The position numbers and the translations under genes were made by a program. Below the pieces are notes generated by a model. The model did not search any database. It had not been told where the DNA came from and saw nothing but the letters and a program-made list of their open reading frames with translations. Shown here piece after piece: positions 33,410 to 42,193 of a DNA stretch of 64,000 bases; positions within the stretch are counted from its first letter, which is position 1, and each line of letters begins with the position of its first letter. Source of the DNA: Allofournierella massiliensis (GTDB taxonomy: Bacteria > Bacillota > Clostridia > Oscillospirales > Ruminococcaceae); NCBI RefSeq assembly GCF_004345265.1, contig NZ_SLUM01000009.1:1-64000 (forward strand), in the 5' to 3' direction.

Positions 33410-33423
33410 TGAAAAATTTTTTC
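33410..33423. promoter_or_regulatory. Operator-like site in the regulator leader
   Basis: TGAAAAATTTTTTC followed by G instead of A, one base off the operators of the two transporter operons. It lies downstream of the regulator promoter and could act as an autoregulatory roadblock. Confidence 0.55.
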
Positions 33424-33468
33424 GCAGGAAACAGCGGAAAGGAGCATTTTCCGGGGAGTGTATCGCTT

Positions 33469-34323
33469 ATGTTAGATGTTATGTATCAAATTAATACCCA
33501 CTACGATCAATTCACCCCTTCTTCCCGTAAGATCGCAGATTATCTGCGCGAGCACTGTGCCCAGGCGCAGTATCTGTCCATCTCCGGGCTGGCCAGCGAA
33601 TGCGGGGTGGCCGAGGCCACTATCTTCCGGTTCTGCAAGCAGCTGGGTTTCGGCGGCTACAACGAATTCAAGCTCGCCCTGGCCAAGTCCAGTATTCTGA
33701 ATCAGCCCAACCCCTATGCGGCCTACGGCGAGCTCACCCCCGAGGACAACACCGTGGAGGCCATGTGCCGCCGCCTGTATGAAGCCAATATTCAGGCCCT
33801 GAACCAGACTCTGTCGCTTCTGGACGAGGCAGCGCTGATCAAGGCGGGCGATCTTCTGGCCGGGGCCGGCAAAATTCTTGGCCTGGGCTACGGCGGCAGT
33901 ATGGCCACCGTGCGGGAGGCCTGGAGCCGTTTTCTCACCGTGACCCCAAAATTCTTTACCATTGAAGACAACCACATGCAGATCATGGCCGCCAGCCTGC
34001 TGGAGGAAAACGACGTGATTCTGTTTGTTTCCTATTCCGGCTCTACCCGGGATGCGGAGGATGTGCTCCGGCCCGCAAAGGCCCGCGGCGCAAAGATCGT
34101 GCTGATCACCCACTATGCCGACTCCCCTGCTGCCAGCATGGCGGACGTGGTGCTGCTGTGCGGCGGTCACGAACGCCCGCTGCAGACCGGCAGCATTGCT
34201 GCCAAGATGGCCATGCTGTTCGTGGTGGACATGCTGGTAAACGAGTTCTGCCGCCGCGACATGGATACCACCATGCGCAACAAGGATCTGACCGCCAACG
34301 CACTGGCCATCCGCCACCTGTAA
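33469..34323 (+). CDS. RpiR-family transcriptional regulator (probable sialic-acid regulator)
   Basis: 284-aa regulator: an N-terminal helix-turn-helix (about residues 20-75; LSISGLASECGVAEATIFRF) and a C-terminal SIS sugar-phosphate-binding domain (about 110-260; GLGYGGSMATVREAW, FVSYSGSTRDAEDVL). RpiR proteins with SIS domains often control amino-sugar use, including NanR of several bacteria. It is divergent from operon 2, and matching operators at both transporter promoters support a local repressor. The ATG at 33469 follows GGGGAG; a longer frame from 33409 would translate the operator and was rejected. Confidence 0.85.
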   Translation: MLDVMYQINTHYDQFTPSSRKIADYLREHCAQAQYLSISGLASECGVAEATIFRFCKQLGFGGYNEFKLALAKSSILNQPNPYAAYGELTPEDNTVEAMCRRLYEANIQALNQTLSLLDEAALIKAGDLLAGAGKILGLGYGGSMATVREAWSRFLTVTPKFFTIEDNHMQIMAASLLEENDVILFVSYSGSTRDAEDVLRPAKARGAKIVLITHYADSPAASMADVVLLCGGHERPLQTGSIAAKMAMLFVVDMLVNEFCRRDMDTTMRNKDLTANALAIRHL

Positions 34324-34339
34324 CCCGGCTTTTTACACA

Positions 34340-34378
34340 AAAAAGGCTTGCCTTCCACATGGAAAGGCAAGCCTTTTT
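34340..34378. terminator. Bidirectional terminator between the regulator gene and pgsA
   Basis: AAAAAGGCTTGCC pairs with GGCAAGCCTTTTT, extended by TTCC/GGAA with one bulge. A and T runs on the two sides suit the two convergent genes. Confidence 0.85.
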
Positions 34379-34409
34379 CATTTTTCCGGAAGATTCAGGT
34401 CCGGCCGGA

Positions 34410-34985
34410 TTATTTTGCGTTCATGAAGCATTCCCGGTTCTGCCACAGGTAGATACCGCCGGAGAGCAGGGTCACCAGCGCCACCAGCCAGCACAGCACC
34501 ATGGAGATCAGACCCACGGCCATGATATCTCCGCCACTGGAGAAAGCCGCCGCGAAATAGTAGAACAGGATTGTGAGCATCTGCAGCACGGTTTTCACCT
34601 TGCCCCACATATTGGCAGCGATCACATGATTGGAGGAAGCCGCCACCATACGCACGCCGGCCACAGCAAACTCCCGGGCCAGAATGATGGCCACCACCCA
34701 GATGCTGCACACGCCGTCCCGCATCATGTACAAAAAGGCAACGGTGGTGAGCAGTTTGTCGGCCAGAGGATCGGCAAACTTGCCGAAATCGGTTACCAGA
34801 TTCCACTTGCGGGCCAGATAACCATCCAGAAAATCGGTGAAACTGGCAACGGCAAACACCACGCCTGCCGCCAGGTACCAGGCCGGAACAAAGTTCGAAG
34901 TGCCGTACTGGCTCATCTGGGCCAATACCATAAATACCGGCACCAGCACGATGCGGGCCAGTGTGAGTTTATTGGGCAGATTCAT
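34410..34985 (-). CDS. pgsA: CDP-diacylglycerol-glycerol-3-phosphate 3-phosphatidyltransferase
   Basis: 191-aa membrane enzyme of phosphatidylglycerol synthesis. The CDP-alcohol phosphotransferase motif is complete: DGYLARKWNLVTDFGKFADP continuing to LADK, with all catalytic aspartates. Four to six membrane helices. The ATG at 34985 with GGAGG nine bases upstream overlaps the rimO stop region by 17 bp; an ATG three codons earlier abuts that site. rimO-pgsA is a common Firmicutes gene pair. Confidence 0.92.
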   Translation of the reverse strand: MNLPNKLTLARIVLVPVFMVLAQMSQYGTSNFVPAWYLAAGVVFAVASFTDFLDGYLARKWNLVTDFGKFADPLADKLLTTVAFLYMMRDGVCSIWVVAIILAREFAVAGVRMVAASSNHVIAANMWGKVKTVLQMLTILFYYFAAAFSSGGDIMAVGLISMVLCWLVALVTLLSGGIYLWQNRECFMNAK

Positions 34986-36321
34986 CCTTCTCATCCTCCA
35001 CTACATAGCCATACAGATCGTACATGTCGCTCTCCTCGATGTACACCTGATAAAACTCGCCGGGATACATCGGATCCTCGCTGGACACGCACACATTACC
35101 GTCAATCTCCGGGGCATCCGCCTCGCTGCGGCACAGATACAGGCCGCTTTCCTCGTCGATGCCGTCGCAGATCACGGTGAGGGTCTTGCCCACCTTCTCT
35201 TCCAGCTTGGCGGCGCTGATGTTGGCCTGGGCACGCATGATGATGTCGGCCCGGCGCTGCTTCTCCTCCTCCGGCAGCTGATCCGGCATGGAGGCGGCCA
35301 CGGTGTCCTCCTCCGGGCTGAAGGCAAAGCAGCCCAGCCGCTCGAAGGCGGTGTCCTTCACGAACTGACACAGCTCGTCGAACTCCTCCTCAGTCTCGCC
35401 GGGGTAACCTGCAATCAGGGTGGTGCGCAGGGTGATGCCGGGAATGGCCTGCCGCAGCCGCTGGATGGCGCTTTCCACCACCTGACGGTCGCCCTTGCGG
35501 TTCATGGCCTTGAGCACCCGGCTGTTGCAGTGCTGAATGGGCAGATCCAGATAGGGCACAACCTTCTCGTTGCGAACCATAGCCGCGATAAAGGCGTCGG
35601 TAATGCGCTCGGGGTAGGCATACAGGATGCGAATCCAGCGGATGCCCTCGATCTTGTTCAGCTCATCCAGCAGCTCGCAGATGCTGTTCTTGCCCCAGTC
35701 GTCGCCGTAGGCGGTGGGATCCTGGGCCACCAGCACCAGCTCTTTCACGCCCTCATTCGCCAGCCAGCGGGCCTCGGCCAGGCAGTCCTCCATGGGGCGG
35801 CTGCGCAGCGGGCCGCGAATCAGAGGAATGGCGCAGTAGTGGCAGCGGTTGTTGCAGCCCTCGGCAATTTTCAGATAGGCATAGTGATGGGGGGTGGAGA
35901 TCACCCGTCGACCGCCCAGGGGGAGATCGGTCTTGGGGCCGTAGTACTCCCGGTTCTGGTCCTCCGCGCCGCCGCACAGCCGGTCGATGATCTGGGGAAT
36001 GGCCTTGTTGGAGCCGATGCCCACCACCGCATCCACCTCGGGAATCTCGGTGCGGATCTCGTGCTGGTACCGCTCGGCCAGGCAGCCGGTAACCACCACC
36101 TTCAGGTTGGGGTTCTGTTCCTTATAGGAGCAGGCGTTCAGGATATTCTCGATGGCCTCAGTCTTTGCGCTCTCAATAAAGCCGCAGGTGTTCACGATGA
36201 TCACATCCGCCAAGCTCAGGTCGGCGGTGGTGGTGTGGCCGGCAGCGATGAGACCGTGGCACATCACGTCGGCATCCACCTGATTTTTGGGGCAGCCCAG
36301 CGAAATGATTGCGATATTCAA
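34969..36321 (-). CDS. rimO: Ribosomal protein S12 methylthiotransferase RimO
   Basis: Radical-SAM enzyme that methylthiolates an Asp of ribosomal protein S12. 450 aa: an N-terminal UPF0004 domain with cluster cysteines Cys10, Cys46 and Cys80, a radical-SAM domain with CNNRCHYC (Cys156, Cys160, Cys163), and a C-terminal TRAM domain. The opening SLGCPKNQVD is diagnostic for RimO rather than MiaB. Confidence 0.95.
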   Translation of the reverse strand: MNIAIISLGCPKNQVDADVMCHGLIAAGHTTTADLSLADVIIVNTCGFIESAKTEAIENILNACSYKEQNPNLKVVVTGCLAERYQHEIRTEIPEVDAVVGIGSNKAIPQIIDRLCGGAEDQNREYYGPKTDLPLGGRRVISTPHHYAYLKIAEGCNNRCHYCAIPLIRGPLRSRPMEDCLAEARWLANEGVKELVLVAQDPTAYGDDWGKNSICELLDELNKIEGIRWIRILYAYPERITDAFIAAMVRNEKVVPYLDLPIQHCNSRVLKAMNRKGDRQVVESAIQRLRQAIPGITLRTTLIAGYPGETEEEFDELCQFVKDTAFERLGCFAFSPEEDTVAASMPDQLPEEEKQRRADIIMRAQANISAAKLEEKVGKTLTVICDGIDEESGLYLCRSEADAPEIDGNVCVSSEDPMYPGEFYQVYIEESDMYDLYGYVVEDEKDESAQ

Positions 36322-36406
36322 TGCAGTATTCTCCTTTTTGCTCGTTGGTTCACGCCGCTTCGCGCCCTGTGTGCATTTTGAACAAACCCGGGCGGGCGGC
36401 CATACA

Positions 36407-36436
36407 GGAAAAGGCGAGGGAGAACACTCCCTCGCC
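36407..36436 (-). terminator. Terminator of recA-recX
   Basis: GGCGAGGGAG (36413-36422) pairs with CTCCCTCGCC (36427-36436), followed by TTTTCC on the minus strand; about 100 bp after recX. Confidence 0.65.
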
Positions 36437-36535
36437 CTGTTATTCTATCATGTTTATAGGGGCAAAGTCCAGCATTGCAGGGTGGAAGTTGGCGGAAATC
36501 CGGCCATTTCCCCGCCCTTTTCACTCTTTGACGGC

Positions 36536-37048
36536 TCAGAACTCCGGCTCCCAGTCCGGCTGCTCCTCTTCGGTTGGATTTTCCTCCTCCCAGCGGGCCA
36601 GCGCCTCCCGGATGTGCCCCATGGAAAAGCCCCGGCGTGCCATGGCAGCAATCACGTTCTGGCGCTTGCCTGCCGCCAGCTTGCGGCCATAACTGCGGCA
36701 CAACAGCTGATACACCGCGTCGGCGGGGCTTTCCTCTTCAAAAAGCTCCTCCAGAACCTGAGCGGCGATCTGCCGGTCCACGCCCTTTTCCGCCAGATGA
36801 GCCCGGATCTGGGCCGGGCTTTTATGGCGGGCCAGCAGGTATTTCGCCCGGTGGCGGGCAAAGGCCTCATCATTGATCAGCCCAAGCTCCACGCAGCGGG
36901 CCACAGCTGCGGCTGCTGCGTGGTCATCCTCCACCTTTTTGCGCACCTTGTCATACAGCTCGCCGCTGGAATGATCCCGCAGCGAAAGGTATTCCATGGC
37001 CTTGTCCAGTGCGCGGCGGTAGGTTTTGTCCTCCTCTTCAAACAGCAC
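36536..37048 (-). CDS. recX: Regulatory protein RecX
   Basis: 170-aa helical RecA modulator. Three-helix repeats typical of RecX are seen (YLSLRDHSSGELYDKVRKK; LGLINDEAFARHRAKYLL; RRGFSMGHIREAL). A GTG start follows GAGGA and lies 4 bp after the recA stop, so it is translationally coupled to recA; this position confirms the call. The C-terminus ends in an acidic tail rich in Glu and Pro. Confidence 0.9.
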   Translation of the reverse strand: MLFEEEDKTYRRALDKAMEYLSLRDHSSGELYDKVRKKVEDDHAAAAAVARCVELGLINDEAFARHRAKYLLARHKSPAQIRAHLAEKGVDRQIAAQVLEELFEEESPADAVYQLLCRSYGRKLAAGKRQNVIAAMARRGFSMGHIREALARWEEENPTEEEQPDWEPEF

Positions 37049-37052
37049 CGGC

Positions 37053-38213
37053 TCAGTCCTCGACCATGATGTCCAGGTCGGCCTCGCTCACCGCGGCCGC
37101 CTTCTCCTTGGCGGGGGCTTCTGCTGCGGCGGGCGCGGCCACCACCGGGGTCACGGAGCCCTTCGCCTTCTTGCCGCCCTTTACCAGTTTGTCGGCATTC
37201 TGGCGCACCAGCTCCTCGATCTCCGCCATCAGCTCAGGGTGTTCCTTGAAGTAGATCTTTACATTGTCGCGGCCCTGGCCCAGACGGGTCTCGCCATAGC
37301 TGAACCATGCGCCGCTCTTCTGCACAATGCCCAGGGTGACGGCCAGATCCAGAATCTCGCCGGTCTTGCTGATGCCCTCGCCGAACATAATGTCGAACTC
37401 GGCCTCCTTGAAGGGAGGAGCCACCTTGTTTTTTACCACCTTGGCACGGGTGCGGTTGCCGATGAAGGCGCCGGTGGAATCCTTCAGGCCTTCGATGCGG
37501 CGCACGTCGATGCGCACGGAGGAGTAGTATTTCAGCGCACGGCCACCGGCAGTCACCTCCGGGTTGCCGTAGGTCACGCCCACCTTCTCACGCAGCTGGT
37601 TGATGAAGATGGCCACGGTGTTGGTCTTGCCGATGACGCCGGTCAGCTTGCGCAGCGCCTGGCTCATCAGGCGGGCCTGCAGGCCCACATGGGAGTCGCC
37701 CATCTCGCCCTCAATCTCGGCGCGGGGCACCATGGCGGCAACCGAGTCGATGACGATGGCGTCAATGGCGCCGGAGCGCACCAGCGCCTCGCAGATTTCC
37801 AGCGCCTGCTCGCCGGTATCCGGCTGGCTCACCAGCAGGCTGTCGATGTCCACACCCAGGGCGCGGGCATACACCGGATCCAGCGCATGCTCCACGTCGA
37901 TGAAGGCCACCTCGCCGCCGGCTTTCTGAGCCTCGGCCAGCACATGCAGTGCCAGAGTAGTCTTACCGCTGGATTCCGGCCCGTAAATTTCCACCACACG
38001 GCCGCGAGGCATACCGCCCACACCCAGCGCCAGATCCAGCGACAGGCTGCCGGTGGAAATGGCATCCACCTGCATGGCCACATTGCTGCCCAGCTTCATC
38101 ACTGCGCCCTTGCCGAACTGCTTTTCAATCTGGGCCAGCGCAGTCTCCAGCGCGGCCTTTTTGTCGCCCGCAGCCTTCTTGCTGGGGGAAGGAAGAGGTT
38201 TCTTGTCTGCCAT
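37053..38213 (-). CDS. recA: Recombinase RecA
   Basis: 386-aa homologous-recombination ATPase and SOS coprotease. Walker [10 protein letters not shown] is at residues 78-86, followed by [10 protein letters not shown], the L1 loop, [16 protein letters not shown], and the L2 loop. The Ala/Lys-rich C-terminal extension ends acidic (LDIMVED), as in many RecA proteins. AAAGGAGCAG precedes the ATG. Confidence 0.97.
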   Translation of the reverse strand: MADKKPLPSPSKKAAGDKKAALETALAQIEKQFGKGAVMKLGSNVAMQVDAISTGSLSLDLALGVGGMPRGRVVEIYGPESSGKTTLALHVLAEAQKAGGEVAFIDVEHALDPVYARALGVDIDSLLVSQPDTGEQALEICEALVRSGAIDAIVIDSVAAMVPRAEIEGEMGDSHVGLQARLMSQALRKLTGVIGKTNTVAIFINQLREKVGVTYGNPEVTAGGRALKYYSSVRIDVRRIEGLKDSTGAFIGNRTRAKVVKNKVAPPFKEAEFDIMFGEGISKTGEILDLAVTLGIVQKSGAWFSYGETRLGQGRDNVKIYFKEHPELMAEIEELVRQNADKLVKGGKKAKGSVTPVVAAPAAAEAPAKEKAAAVSEADLDIMVED

Positions 38214-38306
38214 AATGCTTCTGCTCCTTTATTCAAACCGGATTGATGTTTTATCTTTGCCGCCACAGGTCAACTGACCGGGCCGCTTTTTGTTTCGCAT
38301 GTTCTT

Positions 38307-38335
38307 ATTATACACAAAAGAGAAGAAACTTACAA
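38307..38335 (-). promoter_or_regulatory. Promoter of recA-recX
   Basis: A perfect TATAAT (38307-38312) with TTGTAA (38330-38335), spacer 17 bp. The -35 box lies inside the palindrome at 38321-38357. A LexA-like half-site GAAC follows the -10, but the second half is poor. Confidence 0.6.
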
Positions 38336-38357
38336 CTGCAAGTTGTAAGTTTCTTCT
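38321..38357 (-). terminator. Terminator of prmC overlapping the recA promoter
   Basis: A perfect 17-bp stem (38321-38337 with 38341-38357) around the loop GCA, followed by T-rich sequence on the minus strand. Confidence 0.75.
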
Positions 38358-38393
38358 TGATCGACCGTTTTATCGGACCAATACTCCTGTTTT

Positions 38394-39257
38394 TCAGGCT
38401 TTTTGCCCCAAAACCACCCGATCTTTGCCCGCCAGATCCTGCCGGACGGCCACATTCCGGTAACCTGCGGCCTCAAAAATACCGCGTACTGCCGCCGCCT
38501 GGGCCCAGCCGATCTCCACCGCCAGCCAGCCGCCGCGGCGCAGCGCACCGAAATAGGCGGGGGCAATGTGCTCGTAAAAGGCCAGCCCCTCATGAGGAGC
38601 TTCCAGTGCCATTTCCGGCTCAAAGCGCAGTTCCGGCTCCAGGGCCTTCATCTCGTCGCCGGTCACATAGGGAGGATTGGAAAGGATCAGATCCAGCGTT
38701 TCCGCTCCCAGCTGCTGCTGGTAGCAGAACACATCTCCTGCCACCGGCCGCACCGCCGGATGCTCCGGGCCAGAGCCGGGCAGAGCCCCGGCAGCGTTCC
38801 GGCTCAGATAGGCAAAGGCATCCGGGCTTTTTTCCAGGCAGGTGACCCGGGCGGCGGGAACCAGCCGTTTCAGCCCAAGGCCAACACAGCCGCTGCCGGC
38901 GCACAGATCCAGAACCTCCGGTTCCGCTTTGCCTGCCAGCAGCTCGGCGCCGGTCTCGCACAGAAGCTCGGTGTCCGCCCGGGGAATCAGCACCCCGGGA
39001 CCCACCTCCAGCTCAAAGTCCAGGAAGGGCCACCGGCCCGCCAGATATTGCAGCGGATACCGCTGCGCCCGCTTTTCCACCAGCTGTTCCAGCCGATTTT
39101 TCTGCGCCTCGGTCAGCTCGCCGTCCATCCAGCGCCAGTTTCTGCCTGCCACCAGCTCCATCAGGCAGGCGGCATCGAAGGCGGCATCCTCCACACCGGC
39201 CTGTTCCAGCCGGGTCCGTGCCCATGCATGGGCAGCCCAGGGCGCGCCGCTTACCAC
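38394..39257 (-). CDS. prmC: Peptide chain release factor N5-glutamine methyltransferase PrmC
   Basis: SAM-dependent enzyme that methylates the GGQ glutamine of release factors. 287 aa: an N-terminal helical domain, SAM-binding LDLCAGSGCVGLGL near residue 116, and the catalytic NPPY at 194-197; the linker IPRADTELL is also typical. A GTG start overlaps the stop of the DUF1385 gene by 7 bp and has GGAGG seven bases upstream. Usually paired with prfA, which is not next to it here. Confidence 0.93.
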   Translation of the reverse strand: MVSGAPWAAHAWARTRLEQAGVEDAAFDAACLMELVAGRNWRWMDGELTEAQKNRLEQLVEKRAQRYPLQYLAGRWPFLDFELEVGPGVLIPRADTELLCETGAELLAGKAEPEVLDLCAGSGCVGLGLKRLVPAARVTCLEKSPDAFAYLSRNAAGALPGSGPEHPAVRPVAGDVFCYQQQLGAETLDLILSNPPYVTGDEMKALEPELRFEPEMALEAPHEGLAFYEHIAPAYFGALRRGGWLAVEIGWAQAAAVRGIFEAAGYRNVAVRQDLAGKDRVVLGQKA

Positions 39258-40183
39258 AGCCCGTCCTCCGGGCGGCTGGGCAGCACCGGCTTCACCGCAG
39301 CAATGGCAACCTCAATCATGGAATCGTCCGGCTCAAAGGTGGTCAGCCGCTGAAGCCACAACCCCGGTGCGCTGATGATGCGGGTGGCCAGATTGTCGTA
39401 CCGGCCGGCCAGCTTGATCAGCTCGTAGCTGATGCCCATGACCACCGGCAGCAAAAGCAGCTTGAGGAATACGCGCAGACCGGTGCTGCTCCAGGGCAGC
39501 ACGCTGAACAGCAGAATGCTCACAATCAGCACCAGGATCATAAAGCTGGTACCGCAACGGGGATGGAAGCGGCAGTGACGGCGGATGTTTTCCACTGTCA
39601 GCTCCTCGCCCGCTTCATAGCAGGCAATGGTCTTGTGCTCTGCACCGTGGTACTCGAACACACGATGAATGTCCTTCATGCGGGTGCACAGGAACAGGTA
39701 GATCACAAACATGGCAATCTTGAGCACGCCCTCCAGCAGCACCTTGCCCCAGCCCAGATTTACAAAGTGGTTCACACCGCCCACAATGGCGGTGGGCAAT
39801 ACCATGAACAGCACGATGGCCAGCATACCGCCCATTACCGCGGCAAGCCCCATCAGAAAATTCTGGAACTTCGGGCCGGTATGCTCCTGCAGCCATTTGT
39901 CCAGCTTGCCGGGCTCCTCCTGCTCCTCCTCGGGCATACTCACCTCGGCGGAGTGCATCAGATACCGGTAACCCAGCACCAGATTCTCAATCATGGAAAA
40001 AGCACCCCGCACAAAGGGGATCTTCTGCCATTTGTGGTGTTTCACGTCCTCCATGGTCAGGTCGATCTCCCCGTCCGGCTTGCGCACGGCCACACAGATC
40101 TTTTTAGGGCCGCGCATCATGATGCCCTCCATCAGGGCCTGACCGCCCACGCTGGTTTTAAAACATTCCTTTGGTTTTTCCAT
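39251..40183 (-). CDS. DUF1385 family membrane protein (YqhQ-like)
   Basis: 310-aa protein of a conserved Firmicutes family without a firm function. It begins with the signature SVGGQALMEGIMMRGP and has VRGAFSMIENLVLG, EYHGAEHKTIACYE and HPRCGTSF, with several membrane helices between residues 100 and 260. Family neighbours are often prmC and prfA, as with prmC here. AAGGAGAAAG precedes the ATG. Confidence 0.88.
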   Translation of the reverse strand: MEKPKECFKTSVGGQALMEGIMMRGPKKICVAVRKPDGEIDLTMEDVKHHKWQKIPFVRGAFSMIENLVLGYRYLMHSAEVSMPEEEQEEPGKLDKWLQEHTGPKFQNFLMGLAAVMGGMLAIVLFMVLPTAIVGGVNHFVNLGWGKVLLEGVLKIAMFVIYLFLCTRMKDIHRVFEYHGAEHKTIACYEAGEELTVENIRRHCRFHPRCGTSFMILVLIVSILLFSVLPWSSTGLRVFLKLLLLPVVMGISYELIKLAGRYDNLATRIISAPGLWLQRLTTFEPDDSMIEVAIAAVKPVLPSRPEDGLW

Positions 40184-40243
40184 TCTTTCTCCTTCGGGGC
40201 GGTCTGCCGCCCCCTGTTATGTTCATTGAATTTCCGGTCGGCC

Positions 40244-42160
40244 TCAGGCCGTTGCCGGAGCAGGCAGATCCTGGAACCAGCTCAGGGTTCCATCCACCTT
40301 CAGGCAATAAACGGTGTTGGCCCGCAGCGGATTGCCCGCTTCATCGGTCAGGCCAATGCTCTGGGCCACTTCCTCGCCGTCCGCAGCGCAGTAGACCATT
40401 CGCAGGCCGGTTTCCTCCCCGGCCCACTGCTCATACCGGCTGCGCATGGTTTCGCTGTCGCCGTATTCCACCGGGTTCAAAGCCAGCGTGCGCCCCGGCA
40501 GCAGATAATATTTGTACAGCCGGGAATAGTGGCCCCACTGGGGCTGCTGGGTAAGAATCAGGATGCCGGTCTCGTTCTGCCGCAGCAGGTCGAAAAACGC
40601 CTGCCGCACCGGTTCCAGTTCGTTTTCCTCCTTGGCCCACTGGGCTTCCTCCGCATCCAGCTGCCGGTGCTGCAAAAACAGCCCCGGCACAAGCTCGGTG
40701 GCCGCCACCCAGTTCACGCAAAACACCAGCGATGCCGCCGCCAGCGCGCCGGCTGCCAGCCTGCGCTTTGCGGTGTTCAGCATGGGACAAAAGACGCTCA
40801 GCGCCCCCAGCCCCCAGTAGATCATGGCGGTGGGCAGCGGCATGATGTAGCGGTGATAGGCCGCCAGCTGCTGGGCCTCGTCCGGGTCAAACAAATACAG
40901 ATAGGAGTAGCACAGCATTACCGCATAGATCAGAAACACGGCGGTGAGCAGCAGAGCCGCCCGCCGCAGCACGGCGCGGCGCTCCGGGCACAAACGGCCC
41001 AGAAGCCACACCATGACCGCGAACACCAGCAGAAAGCCCAGGGCCGAAAGCCCCAGCCCCCGGTTCAGCGGGCTCAGGCAGAAACACTCCAGATAATGGC
41101 GGATCACCGGCCCCGCCTCGCCGCTGCCGGTGAAAAACTCCAGCAGATTGGCCGGGCTGTATGCTCCGCCGGCCACGTCCTGGCTGAAATAGGAACTGGT
41201 GCCCTTCAGCCGGCACAGCAGCTGCCAGCTGAGCCAGAAGGCAGGCGGTGCGGCCGCTGCTCCCAGTGCCAGCAGGCGGGCCCATCGGGACGCGCCCTTT
41301 GCAAACAGCGCACGCAGCGGCCTCCACCAGAGCACTGCCACCGCTGCCATTCCGGTGAAGGCATACAGCGGGCCGGTGCTCTTGGAGATAATCAGCAGGC
41401 TCAGCGCCCCGCTCACACTCACCAGATCGATGAGCGTGGGGTTCGGGCTGCGCCAGGCGGTGAGCAATGCCCACCCCAGCAGAAGGGCCATCACCGGCTC
41501 CACCACCAGGCTCATCTGATGATACTTGGTGAAATACGCCGGAAAGATCAAAAGAAATGCCGCCTGGCCCAGAACCAGAAGGATATTTTTCCAGCGGCTT
41601 TTTGTCCATTGAATGGCTTCAAACAGCGGCAGAGTCAGGCCGATGTACCACACAAGCTGCCCGGTAAACAGGCCGGGTGCATCCGGCACATCCCGCGCCC
41701 CCTGATACAACAGCACCGTGAGCATCTGGATGCCCGGCGGGTAGTCGCTGAAGGTGGAGGCGCTCTGCGCCGCATTCGGGAACTGGTCAATGCCGCACAT
41801 CTGGCGGGTGAACAGTCCCCAGTGGGCGACGTCGTCAAAAATGGTCAGCTGCAGGTGCCCGGTGCACAGCAGCGCCGGAATCAGCGCCAGCAGAAAGGCC
41901 CAGAACACCGGCCCCAGCCCCCGCAGGGAAAAAGACCACCCCTGCTTCGTTTTCCGCAGCCACCAGAGAAGTGCCAGCGGAACCAGAACCATGGGCAGAG
42001 TCATGAACTCCTTTTCGCCCACGGCGGTGAACAGATAAATCAAAAGCGACCCCATGGTAAGCACCAGGGGCAGTGTATGGGCAAAGCTGCGCTTCAACAG
42101 CGATGCAAGAAGCACCGCCGTGAGCACCAGCATAAACAGATTTCCAACAATCGAAAGCAT
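40244..42160 (-). CDS. Large polytopic membrane protein, GT-C glycosyltransferase-like
   Basis: 638-aa protein with about 12 membrane helices and a C-terminal extracytoplasmic domain from about residue 510. After the early helices a first external loop has FDDVAHWGLF (Asp109/Asp110), reminiscent of the acidic pair in lipid-linked-sugar GT-C enzymes. No family signature is certain, so glycosyltransferase activity is an inference. It follows the histidine kinase gene in the same direction with a 33-bp gap. Confidence 0.6.
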   Translation of the reverse strand: MLSIVGNLFMLVLTAVLLASLLKRSFAHTLPLVLTMGSLLIYLFTAVGEKEFMTLPMVLVPLALLWWLRKTKQGWSFSLRGLGPVFWAFLLALIPALLCTGHLQLTIFDDVAHWGLFTRQMCGIDQFPNAAQSASTFSDYPPGIQMLTVLLYQGARDVPDAPGLFTGQLVWYIGLTLPLFEAIQWTKSRWKNILLVLGQAAFLLIFPAYFTKYHQMSLVVEPVMALLLGWALLTAWRSPNPTLIDLVSVSGALSLLIISKSTGPLYAFTGMAAVAVLWWRPLRALFAKGASRWARLLALGAAAAPPAFWLSWQLLCRLKGTSSYFSQDVAGGAYSPANLLEFFTGSGEAGPVIRHYLECFCLSPLNRGLGLSALGFLLVFAVMVWLLGRLCPERRAVLRRAALLLTAVFLIYAVMLCYSYLYLFDPDEAQQLAAYHRYIMPLPTAMIYWGLGALSVFCPMLNTAKRRLAAGALAAASLVFCVNWVAATELVPGLFLQHRQLDAEEAQWAKEENELEPVRQAFFDLLRQNETGILILTQQPQWGHYSRLYKYYLLPGRTLALNPVEYGDSETMRSRYEQWAGEETGLRMVYCAADGEEVAQSIGLTDEAGNPLRANTVYCLKVDGTLSWFQDLPAPATA

Positions 42161-42193
42161 TCCGTTTCCTCTTCGGTTTTGTGGTTTGCCCGC

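Noticed and set aside
33409-33468. N-terminal extension of the RpiR regulator
   Set aside because: It would start with TTG, lacks a binding site, and its first codons are the operator dyad.
38291-38306. LexA (SOS) box after the recA -10
   Set aside because: Only one half-site (GAAC) is good; the second half reads GAAAC rather than GTTC, so a canonical box is not supported.
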